Shown here one piece after another: positions 11,243 through 25,100 of a stretch of 64,000 nucleotides of DNA. A program made the translations under genes and the position numbers. The notes under the pieces were generated by a model. It did no database searches and was not told the DNA's origin. It saw only the letters and a program-made list of their open reading frames with translations. Location of the stretch: assembly GCA_021613335.1 (NCBI GenBank), contig JAJTWR010000159.1:3630001-3694000 (forward strand), in the 5' to 3' direction. The stretch is from Whitmania pigra. Lineage: Eukaryota; Annelida; Clitellata; Hirudinida; Haemopidae. Within the stretch, counting starts at the first letter, position 1, and the number at the start of each line of letters is the position of its first letter.

Positions 11243-14200
11243 CGATTGGCCTTCAAGAAGTTAAAAACAAAATGAACTCAAAATGCAATCCAGTTTCGCC
11301 ACTTAAAAACACTGAATTAATTCCGCATCTGATCGAGAGCCGGAGTAAATTTACTTGGTTGTAATGGACTAGAGAATAGCATTTAGTCATGAGAGAAGCC
11401 GTAAATCTTGTCGGTCGCAAGACCTCCTGTAAGGAGCAGTGCCCTCTACTTAACGCGGGCAGAATTTGCCTGCAGGAGATGCCGCGCCCGTTCTTTTTTT
11501 TTTTTTTGAGAAATGTTTTCTTTTTATTTAAAATGGTTTTAATCGAAGAGAAATCAAGCGCAAATTGAGGTGTGCCTTGTTTTGCTTCAAAAGCCACTTT
11601 TCTGATAAGAAAATCTGGGAGAAAAGTCTTTTTTTTTTCTTGCTAATGTCCGAATCTCTGGAGGGGTGTTGAGGCTGCATACAAATCCATCTTTACCGTG
11701 TCGCTGAATATATTTCTCCCGGTGAAAGGTCGTTCATGGCCTGGAAATCATTTCCGACACGGGAACGGGATCCTTCGGAACAGAAATTCCAGAAATTCCT
11801 GTAATTTTCGCCTTGTTCGACTGCTTCTTCAGCTCATTCGATCCTCAGAATTGCCTCAGAATAATTGGATTTTATTCTCGTAATCGTCACGTGATCACTA
11901 TTCATCTTTTTGATTGGTTACTAGGGACGGCCACGTGGCATTGGCAAGAACGAGTGATGTCAGGCGTGAACTTCGTTTGACACTCCCATAGCATGATTTT
12001 GTTATTGGTCGAATTGTTTGCATTAACTTAGCTGACGACGCCAAAATATTAATATATATGAGGCGTGTAATACTCGGAACGTGTAAAGCTTATTATTTTA
12101 TTACATATTTGGTTTCTTTTGAGAATCCTCCTTCATGAGATTCAAACGAGATTTGAAATTTTGAAGCTCAATCCGATTAATTTCTAAGTTTTCATCATGG
12201 ATTCGCAGACTTAATCAAAGTCCATTGTCAACACCTTCGTTATTACCCAATCACCAAAGTCATCGTCATCGTCGTCGTCATCATCAATAACATCTTAATC
12301 AGCTTCACTCATTATTGACTTGTCATCTTTTCAAGACTTTTCGTCTTCACACTCCACTCCAGAATTTCCAATAAGTTCTGACATGATTTCCACCGTTGAC
12401 TGTAATTTTTCTTGGCACCGACTTCACAGATGTTCACAAATTGAAACATGTACAACCATACAACCTCAAAGGACGTTAAAAAAATTAAACCACGAACAAA
12501 TTGAATAAACAGTTCACTTTCTCTCAACTGAATATTTGAATTTTTCAGGGGCATTTCATTTACCTGGACTTAGCAGAGGATCATAAGCCGATGGTAACAC
12601 TTCCACTCCTAATTTGCAACCACCAACTCATTTCCTCGCGTATCACGGAGTAATTTTGTATTTTTGTTTTTATTCTGTTCTGTTTCACGTGAAAACGTCG
12701 CACAAAGAAGAACAAGAATAGAAATTCTATTTTTAAACTCAACTTCGCAGTTCAAAATTAAGGATTTTCCTTCTTCAGGAAGTGCTGAAGAATGGTTCGT
12801 TACTACCATAAACACCTGGAATTGCAATTAGGCGATGGGGAGGATTGAACCGCGGACCGCAACGTGATGTAGATTTACGGGTAGGTGTTGAAGTCAATCT
12901 CTTCGACGACCAGATTTTCATTTCGAATGGGATACAACATCCGTACGCGTCATCAGACCATCCATTTAAACAAGACACATTGTTGGCTTTGCAATGTTGT
13001 AGGAGTCAAAATTTAATTTGTTCATATGCATGAAAGAAATCCACTTTTAAATGCGAATTGGAAATGTGCGTGGTTGCGCATGCATTGTGCGTGGTTGTAA
13101 TTATATTTATTTTCACGCCTCCATCATATTAACAAATTCGCATCTCTCAAGGTGGCCATTTTCTACGTTGACGAGCAATCTTCTCCAAATCATATTTCCT
13201 CCTGGAAGTTTAAGTGACGAGGATGACACTATAACTTTTTCTCTATAAACTTCACCTCATCATCATTTTTGGAACATTATCTTATAATTATCTAATTATC
13301 ATTATCTTATAATTACCTAATTATCATTAGCGGTTATTAGAAGGAATGGGAAAGAAATGGATCGACATCTTCGCGATCGTAATGTTTCCGTCATCGTTAG
13401 GATAACTTAGAAAGCACACAAGCTAGGAAAATTGTTGACGCTGACCACAAAGAGCACGCAACAGACCCCGCCTTCTCAGTCGTGCATCCTTCTTCCCTTC
13501 CCAAAACCGCACTCGCATCGTTCCAAGTCATTACCACGCCATCAAATGCTTCGATGTCAAGTTGGTATTAGTCTCGTCTCTAATTTTCAATGACTTTTGA
13601 AGGAATTTGTCTTTTGAGAGGAAAAAAAAATCTACCGAACAACTTTTTCGTCCGTGAAAAGATCCGGTGATGAGATGGAGTCGTTGTACTTTTCTATCAA
13701 CTTTCACGCTGAAGCATCGCATTAGAATCTTCTGGAACGCAAATGGAAAAGTACTGAGCCGAGGCGATGGTAATACTCGAGAACTCTGTAATCCTGCAAA
13801 TCGTGATTCTCTGTTGGATTATTCCGCTGACGAGACTTTCACCGTCTTCCACCTATCGACCTTTGGGTGAGTTTGACATTAATCTTTCATCTACTTAGTG
13901 TGTCACTGACCTTTAAGTCTTGCAACAGAAACATTAACTTTTAAACTTTTCCTAATTTAATTTCTTCTGGTTTTAGTTTTTTTGAAAGTGGAAATCATTA
14001 AACAGAAATAGAAGTATTTTTGTGGTTTTTTTTATTATTATATGCATGTAAGTGCGATTGTGAAATTACTTCATCTTTATATTCTAGAAATGTACATTTT
14101 AGTCATGAAAAAATTGGAGCTGAAATAATTGGCCATATCAGGTAGAACTGAACGGAAGAATTTGATTTATGGGTTCACTTTTTCCAGAGATTCTCACCTT

Positions 14201-17200
14201 TTTAAATTTAAAAAGATCTTTAATAAGAATACTTCCTCAAAGATGCATGTGAGAATACATTTTTCGATGGTAAAATAATATTTTAAAAATAATTTAACTG
14301 ATTCGGACTGGTAATTTATGGTGGCTATGATGATGTCTCCAAAATTCCCTACTTCCCTACTTTGACTTATGAAGCTGCCATTAAGAACATTGCATGCTTC
14401 GAGGCCAAATACATTTGCAAGCCAATGACAGATGTTTCATCCAGATAAGAACTTCCTTGTGCACTGCTGTTAGCTTGGATCAAAAAAGTCCCGCGTCTAA
14501 TGGTTTCTACGTCTGAAACTGTCACCTCTCCCATTGTTTATGAGGGACATTCACATTCAGTCATTCACAAGACGTGTTCGAACAATGCCAAACTGAGTTG
14601 TAATATTCGCATTTGTTTTTATTCAATGGGCTGGTTTATTGTGGATTTATTTTGTCGTTTTTATTTATTTCGTTTTACAGTTCAAATTTTAAAAGAAATT
14701 TTTACGATAATTTTAAAAATTTATTGAAACTCCTAGGACCGATAATGTTTTTCGCCTAACAAATTGCTTCAGTTGTACTTCATTTTTTGCTCGTGTCGTT
14801 GTACTTTAGTATCTTCGTCACATCTCATGCAGTTCGTGTTTTTACTTTATTTTTTATTTTCGTCAATAAATCCAGAGACTCACTCCTTATTTCGGCGTAA
14901 TTTACAGACGACCTGGAATTACGATAAGATCCATCGCATCACTAACCTCCCTCGTGCGTACAACGGAATCATAAAACTTGGTGAACTTTTGACCTATGAA
15001 CTACCAAGGCAATTCCTGAAAATTCCTTTCAAGTTCAGAACATTCTTTTTTGTGCAACCTTGATGCTGATGGAAATATTATAAGCAGATTATAAGAAAAT
15101 TACAAACAAATTATATGCAGATTACAAACAGCATGTTACAGAATCCACCATACAGCCATCCATCCATCAGCGTTGGAAAAGCAAATTAAGCATCCAACGT
15201 GCGAGGTTTACTTATGGATTGGTCGTCGTTGTATTATGAGTGAGTGCAAGGAGGATGTTGCATCCATCATACCATCACTTCATTCGTGTCTCATTCATCG
15301 CGTCAGAAGATCACAGGGGAAAAAACATTCATGAAAAGATTTTATTGCCCTTTTATGATTTCATTGAGCTTTGAAAATACAAATCAAAAGTACATCAAAG
15401 TACATCGCGTCGAAGTTGAAAGCATGCAGTCAAGAAATTCCTTCAAATTTCCGAATTTAAAGCGGCTTTTCCTCACTGCGTCGAATGGACTCAATTTAAT
15501 GGAAAAGGTGAAGCAGTGTTTTTTGCATAGAAACCCATTTGCTGTTTTTCCTTAAGAGAGATTGATCGATGGAAACAAAAAATAAATGGATTATTAAGAA
15601 CATGCAACCAAAATACCCGCTCTCAATATGGAGATCGGGCAGGCGTCTTCTAACTGCTTTTACTTATAAAAGGATTTCACATTTATTGGTTCTGTCCTGA
15701 ATAAAGACAGGTTCTTACATCCGAAATTCAGAAAAGAATGTTTGATGTTTCCATCGCACAAGCAGTTTTTCTTGTCCCGTGGTAACTTCATCTTCTCGGA
15801 CGTTTGGATGAATGGGATGAGGGAGTAGTCCGGGCTAATTAAATAAAGGCTCGGCCCTTCATCGAATTAATACTAATTAGTATGTTTTTTATAGCACGCC
15901 AACCATAATATCGATTCCGGATAGAACAGTTACGCTTTCGATTTCTTTCGGGAATTCTCGTCATCACTGCCTGCCAAGTGCCGGCCATCGATAAAGAAAT
16001 TTTTAGGTCATTTGGACGGGCGAATGAGAGATTTCGGTGAGGATGAGCAGTGCATGAAAATCATTCATGCGAGTTGCATGAATTCCCGAAATAAGTTTCA
16101 ATAGACGTTCGAAATGTTTTGAGGTTAAATAAAACTTAAGGATTTAAGTGACCAATTTATTTCATTTTATCCATTTTTATTTTATTTTTTAGGTTGTTGA
16201 ACTTTTACCTAAATATATCGTGTTTATGGTTTATTTTAATAACAGTTTCAACTCGTCTAAAAATGATACCTGCCAATTCTTAAGGATTGAGTAGCTCGTG
16301 ATTAAAATTTAAAAGGTGACGACATGTAAATCCGAAAGAAGGTGGCTTAAATTTTAAGCTAAATACAAAAGTTCTGAAACTCGGTGCAGGTAAATCCCAA
16401 GTCATAAAATATGCCTGCCTGTAACACCAACGATCACAAAATTTCGTCCTAGAGACAAAAAGTTTGCTCTCAATTCGCTAAAAATGTGATTTACTCCGCG
16501 GGAAAATGTCCATCTGTTTGAGAAATGACAATTAAGTCTTAGAATAGCGTGATGAAGTTGTAGCCTGTTGTTTCTTTAGCTTTCATGTTTTTATTTTCCT
16601 GTTTTTTTTATTAAATGAATTAAAGAAAGACGATTTATTTACTATTTTTCGCCAAATTTGAATTTAAAAGAAATTAAAAGTAGAAAGTGAAACCCTGAGG
16701 ACATATTACTTTTCCGATGAAAGGAGGTGACGGATAAAAGGGAGCCGTGTTGTGGGCTGTTTTGAAGGGATGTAATTTTAAAATGCTGGAATTTCTCCCA
16801 ACGAATGGGCGAGATCCAATTATCGATGGACGAAAGAGATGTCATTGAATTAAATCACTTAATTGGAAACACTTCACTCGCGACTGGAAAAAGGCTTTCC
16901 TTAAGTCCTTCGATGCTTGCAGGCGATATAATCCAGTTTTGAGGATACATTGAGCTTTGTTTCCCTGAGCAAGAGTCGACCTGTAATTGATGGACTCGGG
17001 CACAGAAGACAATTTATTCTACTGAAATTATTTAAAACTCCTCAAGAAACTCTAAATTCTTTCTTCAACCGACATTCCCTTCCGTGCGAGTTGTCGTCTC
17101 ATTGGAAAAGGATCTCACAAAACGAATGCTTTGTTTGCACGAACCCGTCGCACCGCCTTCTCCATGTTTCCTCATTAAAAAGTAAAATAAATTAAGCTAA

Positions 17201-17673
17201 AGCTCAGACCGAAAAGAAAAATCACTTGAAGCGTTTGGATTTCTTTTTTGGCGCTTTTATGAGCTCGAAAGGCGCCACATCAGTTGTACGTCATACGCTC
17301 TTTAAGAGGAACCTTGTGCTCTTTAAAGCGTGGGACAATTTTTCTTGATTAAGAGGCGTTGCACACGTTTCCGGAGCAGATTTTTTTTAACCTTTCTAGA
17401 AGCTTTTCTTTTCAATTGAATGTAATAGAACAATCTCTTCTTCGCGAACGGAAGAGCTATTCGAGCAAAGCGGAAAATAAATATTGGAAGAAAATGAATT
17501 TTTGCACGTCTTTCAACATTCGTGAAGTAAAAACACCTCGGCGAGAGGATGTGCAGATGGCGCAAATGTTTTCAAGTTCGAAATTGCTTCTAACTGACAG
17601 TCTTTTTACTCACAAGACACGTTCTTGATGTCGACATTAGCTCGAAAAGTAAAGAATAAACTTTAACCGGAGG
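11243..17673. other. Long stretch without a supported gene
   Basis: About 6.4 kb, largely AT-rich, with short open frames only. It contains CACGTG sites at 11888-11893 and 11932-11937 and a CATCGT/CATCAT microsatellite around 12255-12300. A tRNA B-box-like string (GGTTCAATCC) lies on the minus strand near 12840-12850, without a matching A box or cloverleaf. It may be intron or regulatory DNA of a flanking gene. Confidence 0.4.
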
Positions 17674-17842
17674 TAGACAGACAACTGGTTGTTAGTCTCA
17701 TTGTATAATTAATTTTTTAGATACTTCCTCAACATCCACCTCGTATTCTTTGCTTCGTATTCTAGACAGACAACTGGTTGTTAGTCTCATTGTATAATTA
17801 ATTTTTTAGATACTTCCTCAACATCCACCTCGTATTCTTTGC
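17674..17842. repeat. Perfect 80-bp direct duplication
   Basis: The 80-base unit at 17674-17753 (beginning TAGACAGACAACTGGTTGTT) recurs without a mismatch at 17763-17842, with 9 bases between. The spacer itself repeats part of the unit's tail (TTCGTATTC), suggesting slippage. Complete identity in non-coding DNA implies a recent event or an assembly artefact. Confidence 0.9.
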
Positions 17843-17954
17843 AGGATTGAAATTTTTTTCGCTAAAACAAAAATGCGATATTTAATGTGAAATGCATCGC
17901 GAATTAATGTCAAATCCGTAAAAGTAAATGGAATCGTGGGGAATGTCATAAAAT

Positions 17955-18022
17955 AAACAACAACAACAACAACAACAGCATAGATAACTACAGCGACGAC
18001 GATGACAACAACGGCAACAATA
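17955..18022. repeat. (CAA)n-rich microsatellite
   Basis: An array of CAA triplets is followed by imperfect CGACGA / GATGACAACAACGG triplets. No gene context is supported here. Confidence 0.75.
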
Positions 18023-19353
18023 GTATCCAGCGTCTGTCGTGAAACTCCCTGGACAATTCCATGTTTCAGTGCAAGGATAAACGCCTCTAGAGCGCCGAAG
18101 TCATTTGCAACGAATATTTCCCATCTCGTACTCCTGAAACATTTCCAACGTTTTGCGACTAAATTGTTTTCAATAGATATTTTTCAACCACTGTTCTAGT
18201 CGAATTTATTTTTTATAATCAAAATAATTGTGTTTGTTTATCAAGAAGTCGCGACATGAATGATTAGCGACAGCTTTGGGTTGGAAATATGAAATATTCA
18301 TTCTTGTCTCAAATCGATTAATGATCAAAAGTTAAACATTCTTACGTGTTGGATTTTCAAAGAATGCAAATCAAGAGAAATTGATGACGTTAAAATGAAA
18401 AATTACAATTTAGCTGAAAAATCAAACATTTAGTCGGAAGTATTCAACGACTGCCTGGGTTTCGTTTCGGCTTGATCAATTGGGTTCAATTTCTGAGCAG
18501 CAATAAAGCAGAGAGAGGAGATTGGCACATCCCTCAATCCTCAGGAATTTTAATGCTTAGTGAGGTCGGAACGAGCACCGACGTAAAACCTTTGCTTGTT
18601 GTTCCATTGAAAAACTCATGTAGACTGAATATATTGAAAGGAACATTTCATTTCTGTCACGTTGGATCTTCGAGCCCGTGTTCGATTCCCATCCGATGTC
18701 GTTCCGAGTTCATCGCTGCAAGGAATATCATCAATTATTCATGAGGTTTGGAGGAGTGTGGTTAAGATTTCCCTTTCCTCCAACCTTCAACTGATCCTCG
18801 CATCCGATCAAATTGTCAAAAGTTTTGATCTCACATCTAACAAAAATAATTTATAATTTAAATTCAAAACAACATTTCGAGAATGTAAAAATATTAAAAA
18901 AAACTAACGTAAATAAAGTTTTCCCCGAAGGTCCGCGAAGATGAGTATTTGCCTGCGAAGGATTAAGTTCAATTTTATTTACGACTGCATCAGCTGTCCT
19001 GGTTTATGAAGTTTCACGCAAATCCTTAAATCTCAATCAGCCATTTCAATGTCCATGCCCCGCCATTTGTCGTCAATTGGCGCACATGTTGAGCACCTCA
19101 TTAGCGACACTTTTTCCAACTCTAAAAAGAATTGTTTCAAAATCAAAATTGGAGCTGAAACAGCATTCACAGACGGAAGGAAGAATGTAGAAGGCAAGAA
19201 ATTGCGGTGGCATGTTTGTATTTTGATGAAATGTTGCCTCAATTACTTGGAAGACATTCATTGGTGGAGTCAATCAAATCAGGGAAACATTAATCAAGCT
19301 GATCAAGGAAATGAAAGGCAAACTAATCACCATGTTGTGACACGCTCGAATAT

Positions 19354-19367
19354 ACGACAACAACGAC

Positions 19368-19398
<31 letters not shown>

Positions 19399-19436
19399 TC
19401 AGCAGCAGCAACAACGACGACGACGACAACAACAAC
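19354..19436. repeat. CAA/CGA/CAG trinucleotide tract
   Basis: An imperfect triplet array of CAA with CGA, CAT and CAG interruptions. On the plus strand it gives a glutamine/arginine-rich open frame, and on the other strand a valine/leucine-rich one. The long open frames here come from the repeat's lack of stop codons and are not taken as a gene. Confidence 0.8.
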
Positions 19437-19950
19437 GATCGGAGAAAACTTGTGCAAGAAGATCCACGGAAACTTTTCTTTGTCCCCAAACGCAATTAAT
19501 TTTTTTAATCTTAAAATTTCTGGAAACACTCTAAAATATCTGATTGCTATAAAAAATATCCTCAGTGTGAGATGCCTCTGCATTTGTTGTGTGCCTTTTA
19601 ATAAAAGAAGAACGATTGCACTTCTTTTTGATGTTCTTGAATCGATGCATTTAATAATTATTAATTTCATTTTTTTCATTTCAATTAAATGTTATTCTTT
19701 TTTATATCCTGTTTTTATTATTTTATATAAAAATTATGATCAATTTAAAATGAAGTTTCTGCGAGATCAACGATTGTTTTCTTTGTACTCGAAAGATTTC
19801 CGGTTAGGCTTTGGAAATTTGTCTCGGCAAATGAAACGATTTCCTTCTGCTTCCAATTGCGTTTATTCCGCAGGACGTCATCTGCGCAGATTTGCATTGT
19901 GGACGTATTTTGAAGGATCTTATGATAACGACTATCTTCGATGAAGCGGA

Positions 19951-20145
19951 TAATTATTGTTATTATTACTATTATTATCTTAAAAATTTAATTGTTGTTA
20001 TTATTACTATAGCCATGATCTTAAAAATTTAATTATTGTTGTTATTATTACTATTATTATGATCTTAAAAATTTAATTATTGTTATTATTACTATTATTA
20101 TGATCTTCAAAATTAATAAGCATTATTGTTATTTCTATTATTATG
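19951..20145. repeat. AT-rich minisatellite, about four units
   Basis: Roughly four imperfect copies of a 45-50 base unit built from TCTTAAAAATTTAATT followed by a (TTATTA)-type run with CTA interruptions. The last copy is the most diverged (CTTCAAAATTAATAAG). Confidence 0.75.
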
Positions 20146-20729
20146 CTCTTTACAAATTGGTTTCAAGATCGAGGTGTTGAGAAGTAATTCAAGTAAATTT
20201 TTGTACTGAAGCTGAAGTGAAATGATCCATCGAGTCGACATTTGTTAAGAAGATGATTTGCATTTGTGATAAAATATAAAAACTGTAATTACAACATATA
20301 ATATCAAAGTATTACTAGGAAAATGTTAATTTACTCAAGGGCATAGTTTTGAGATTTTCTCGTAAAAATTTTGCGCATTAAAAAAATATCCATGAAAAAT
20401 ATCCCATCAACTTGAGCGATGTGGCACTTCCGTAAAAAATGGAGGGTGAATTTGGGACAGGGATCAACATGTTTTTGAGCCCCGGGAGGGTTTTGGGTCA
20501 CTCGACCGACTCGATTACCGATTGGTTCGTATTATAAACTCAACCAAACAAGAATACAAGAACAAAGGTTGGATTAATATGCCTTTAAAATATTTTTTGA
20601 AATATTAATTGCATTCTTGCAATTGAGTATTTTTATGTAAAAAAAGTTATATTCTTAATGAAATATAAGTAGCTTTCATAAATAACATACGTTGTGTTAA
20701 GTTTCAATGGTAGCAACATACATTTAATA

Positions 20730-20778
20730 ATGGTTTCTTTGCGTCTGGATACTTTGTTGTTCGGTTTGCTGGTGGTTG
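20730..20778 (+). other. Possible first coding exon (signal peptide) of the gene downstream
   Basis: ATG at 20730 opens a hydrophobic N-terminus (MVSLRLDTLLFGLLVV). A GT at 20779-20780 would leave phase 1, matching the phase-1 entry of the exon at 22191. The join gives a plausible secretory start but the donor is weak (GTCAGC) and there is no other support. Confidence 0.25.
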
Positions 20779-22190
20779 GTCAGCTCTCATCGAAAGTGTT
20801 TCTTTGGAAGATCATTTTTGTTCTTGTTTTATTTCACTTTTACACATCAATTCGCATCCCCCTGATAAAAGTAATTTTACTTGGGAATTAATGCTGAATT
20901 ACGTGGCCATCGAAACAGAATGGGAAACGGACGGGAAGATTGCCGGTTTACCCCAGATGTTAAAAATAACTTTCTCCTACGACACGATACTTGTCTATTT
21001 CGTTTGCAAAACTCATGAAAAAAATTGAAGCACAACAGAATTGTGTATTACCCTCGAGAAATGTGCCGCGCTCATAAGCCGTGAGCTGTTCTCGGATTTG
21101 TTAATATCGTTTCAGTGCGGAATTTGTCAAGGCTGATTTTGCAAAGGCGAGTAATTGCAGTTGAATGACCGCGATTTTCCGACGGATTCTCAATCTTCAT
21201 TAACGAGACTCGATTAGTGGACATTCCAATCATGTTTGTCCACCTCTCCTGTCCAGACATTAGCCCTTTTTGTTGCCACAAGTGTTTGCTCGGCATATCT
21301 CATTGGTATGCATTAGGATCTACTTTAGGACAAGTTGGTGCAAAAAACTCGATTTTTATTTTCTGAGCGCAGCTTCAACGAGATGAGAATAAAATGATAA
21401 TGGGAAAAAATTAGAACATTTATCACATCCTTAGCAGGGAGATAGAGGAAATTACAAGAAACAGGAATTTAATGATCTGAGTTACAAGTGGTTAGTTTCA
21501 ACGTGAGTGGCAAGGTCTTGTCGCTGCATTTTTCAATTAGAGGATGAAAAAGTGGCGGGAGAAAGTGGTCGGATCAACTGGATGGATGTTAAAATGCCAA
21601 AATGAGCCGAAAAAAAACATATTTGAAGCTCTACAATCCATAATATTTCATCTCATTTCTTTGAAAGATTAACTTGAGAACACTTCATTGCCGTGAAGCA
21701 GGTGTCGACACGTTTGATCGACGACTCACAACCTCTTATTTTCTTCAATCTCACTATAAAATCTCAGCAATAATCACTTCCAGACCAATCCATCTACTTT
21801 AAACTAAAAATAATTTTTCTTAAAGATGATAATTTAATGCTTAAGGAAATTTGGGCGAGATATTGGCCATATTGTCACTCTCTTATGAGTTGCAAAATAT
21901 CGAAATTTTCCGTTTCTAATTTGGATGGATAGGAGAGCTTTTAGGGGAAATCTCTCCATTTTAAATGTTTCAAACGCCATCAATTACTTTAATGAAGACA
22001 AGTTTTGCATTAATCACGAGCAATAGAAAATATTAAAATCGCCATAAACATTCTCAATGCAGCAATGGAATTTCGAAACAAAATAAAATAAAAAATCCAA
22101 CTTTCCGTTAATTGTATGATACTTAAGTTTTCTAAGTTCAGAAGACGCAATCCAATTGGTTGACCGATTGAAACAATTTCTCGATTGCAG

Positions 22191-25100
22191 ATGGGAGCTG
22201 GTGCCATCTCAACACGGGACTTGTTCAGCTGAAACTTTGGTCTCCGACTGAGGACAGAAGTCGACGTTTCGCTCCATCAAACATAGCACTTAAAATGAAT
22301 GAAGAGCAGGCTTTTCAGCAAGCACAGATGAAAAAGCAATTTGTCAAGCATTCTGAAAAAGATCAGCAGCAAGGAAAAGAACACTCAGCTACCAGCAAAC
22401 GTCATCGTACCACATTTGTGAGAGATCAATCAGAAGGCAAACGTGCTCCTCTGAAAGACCACGCAAAAGAACAGTCCAACAGCCTCAAACAGGTGTGGAT
22501 CAGCGTAAAGAGAGACGGATCGGTTTGGACAAGGCTCGGTGGAGATAGATTGGCAGAAGACTGGATCCACGATTCCGAAAAGGAGCGCAGTTACCATGGA
22601 GCGGTTCTCAAGGAACACGACATCCAACTACTTACTAAACTTAACTACACCCAGACTTGCGTTCTGAGTGACCTTGATCTGAACATCGTCACCTCATCGG
22701 CATGGCAACCGTCATACCTGGTGGCGTTCGATCCAGCAGAGAAAAGGAATCACATCGTGACCATGAAACACCACAAGGACTGCTCATCGAAAGCACTCAT
22801 CCGGATCTCGGCAGACAGACAACAACTTCACTGTTCGTATGAAAACCAAGAGTTCGGTACTGGCCTCGAATTTGGGACGCTGGAAAACGAAGGCAACGAA
22901 GAGAGTGTCATTCAGAGGGGAGTGTGCGGCCACAAAACTGCCAACAAAACTCTGAAGATGGAAACTTTGTTTCTGAGGGACTTCAGCTTTGATCCAGCAG
23001 GAGATGAGAGCTGGAAGTGTCGAGAAAGAGTGGATGGTTGGAATTCCTATAGATTCTTTGGCTCTTATTACTTCGCTTTCGTCAAAGTCGCCGATTGTCC
23101 CAAACCAACAAGTTGGTTTTCAATCAGATTATTTGAATGACATTTTTTTTATTAACGCTTTAGTATTTTCACCAATCGAGATGTTTATTTTTGTTTATTA
23201 TTTATCTTCAAAATCCGGCATTTATTTCTCGTAATGAGGTCATGTTCAGACGTGCCTACCGAGAAAGAACGTGCATCGAAATTGACCCCATTTCGGCACA
23301 TTCGAGGTCAGAGAAAAACTGGATAAAAAGGTACTTGGGGAAAGTTTGTAAAAGTTTTCAGCCAATTATTGGCTACGATTAATCCTTCCATATCTTCATT
23401 TTACAGTTCAGTACTTGCTTGTCCATCACTACTCGCTGTGATTGAATGGGTGGATAAATCTTGTAGAACCTATAAATCCAAGCTAATGGACGCAATTACC
23501 ACGTGTTAACTAAATAAGTTCAGAGATTAGTTATTCCATTTTATGCAAATATTGACGTTCGAAATTCATTATTCATTTATTTTGGAGATAAATTCCGAAG
23601 CTTGATTGGCTGTGCAATTCGAATTAAATGACTTATTGGTATGAACATTTCTTATTAAAAATTTAGATATTTTATTTATTTCTAAACATTAAGCGAACCA
23701 AAGAGTTGCAGACAACCCTTGCATCAAATATCTTTAACAATTCACCACCATCATCTTCGGGTTCTTGTACTCATGATTAATTTTATCTCGTACTTCATTA
23801 CGATGCCATTATTCAATCAGGAAATAATATTCCTATAAATTGGCTTATTGATCTCTGCTGTCGTGTTATGTTTCACAGCGAATAGGAAAATATGATGCAG
23901 GACTTTCTCAGGAGAGATGGCGCTGTGTCTCATTGTCAGGACAAATAATAATTCAATGATCTGTTTGCTGTGCACACTCACCAAGCGTAAATAAATCCGA
24001 AATTCATTTCCATTGTCTTATATTAGATTACCACCGATAAAGACTCTTTAATCTGCCTGGGTACAAATTTATGACCGACAAAAATAATCCTTTTGAAAGA
24101 ATCATGCCAATTGCTGCTCTCATAAATTCAACCGGACTTGTAAAAGCATTTAAAATCGAAGGGTTAAAGCAATTCCAGCACCTTCGAAACATCTAAGATC
24201 AGAGCCTCGAAGCGCTCAATAAAAAAATATATAAAACTAAAATTAGGAGAAGGAAATCAGAAACACGACAGAATGCTTTCTCACGTCATGCTGGAATGAT
24301 CTCAGAATTAAATTTATGGCCTTCCTTTCCAGGAAAGCGGTTTGAAATTTGGAAAGGCAATGCAGGACTTGTGGATGCCACCTTTAACTGGAAGAAGCAA
24401 TGGTTCGAACAACAGATTGATTGTTTTCCTGCTCCAACAGAAAATGTGCGATCTTAAAGGCACAAGATAGCATCTAGTCTTTGCTCAATGACAACAGGCG
24501 TTTGTTTATTTTGATGATGACACGACGTTGATTGATGATAAATTTCATTTATCCTCCTTTAATGAAATGTTTGCGCCACGTAATCGGCTTTTGTGGGAGA
24601 AATTCGGAAAACTTATTTTTTTTGCTAGTTTCTTCATGCTTTCCAATCTAATTCTGAAAAACATGTGAACCACACTGGCATGGGCTTATTAAATTTCCAT
24701 GCTGTTCCTATCGGGGACTGATTAAATTTCTGGCCAAGCGAAATCACAGCGTTCTGCGTTTGGATGTCTCACCTCGCACTTAATACCAAAATGTCTTGCG
24801 TAACACTTCTAAAAATCAACTCGACTGAGAAAGGATGCAATTCAAATTTAGTTCCTGATAAATTGAAAATAAATTAAAGTTTGGAAATGTTTTTGAGAAT
24901 GTCGAACTCACTGGAAGAATTGATAGAAAACTCAGGATGTCCTGTGAAGCGTGCGTTCGTCATTCGTGGAAAGACATAAGTTTTTGGCAGTGCTGTGAAA
25001 AGTACTTCGCTTCATTGCTGAATAAAAGTACAAGTAAAATTCACTTACCATAAGTAAACCAGAAATATTTGTTAAAAAATGTACTAAGTATTCAGTATTT

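Noticed and set aside
12826..12900. tRNA-like B box (GGTTCAATCC) on the minus strand
   Set aside because: No A box at the right distance and no cloverleaf could be drawn; at most a fragment of a tRNA-derived repeat.
18672..18700. GTTCGATTCCC, a tRNA T-arm-like string on the plus strand
   Set aside because: No A box or acceptor stem around it.
19049..19679. Long open frames of 118-161 residues on both strands
   Set aside because: They run through the CAA/CGA triplet tract, which lacks stops in several frames; the flanking parts look random.
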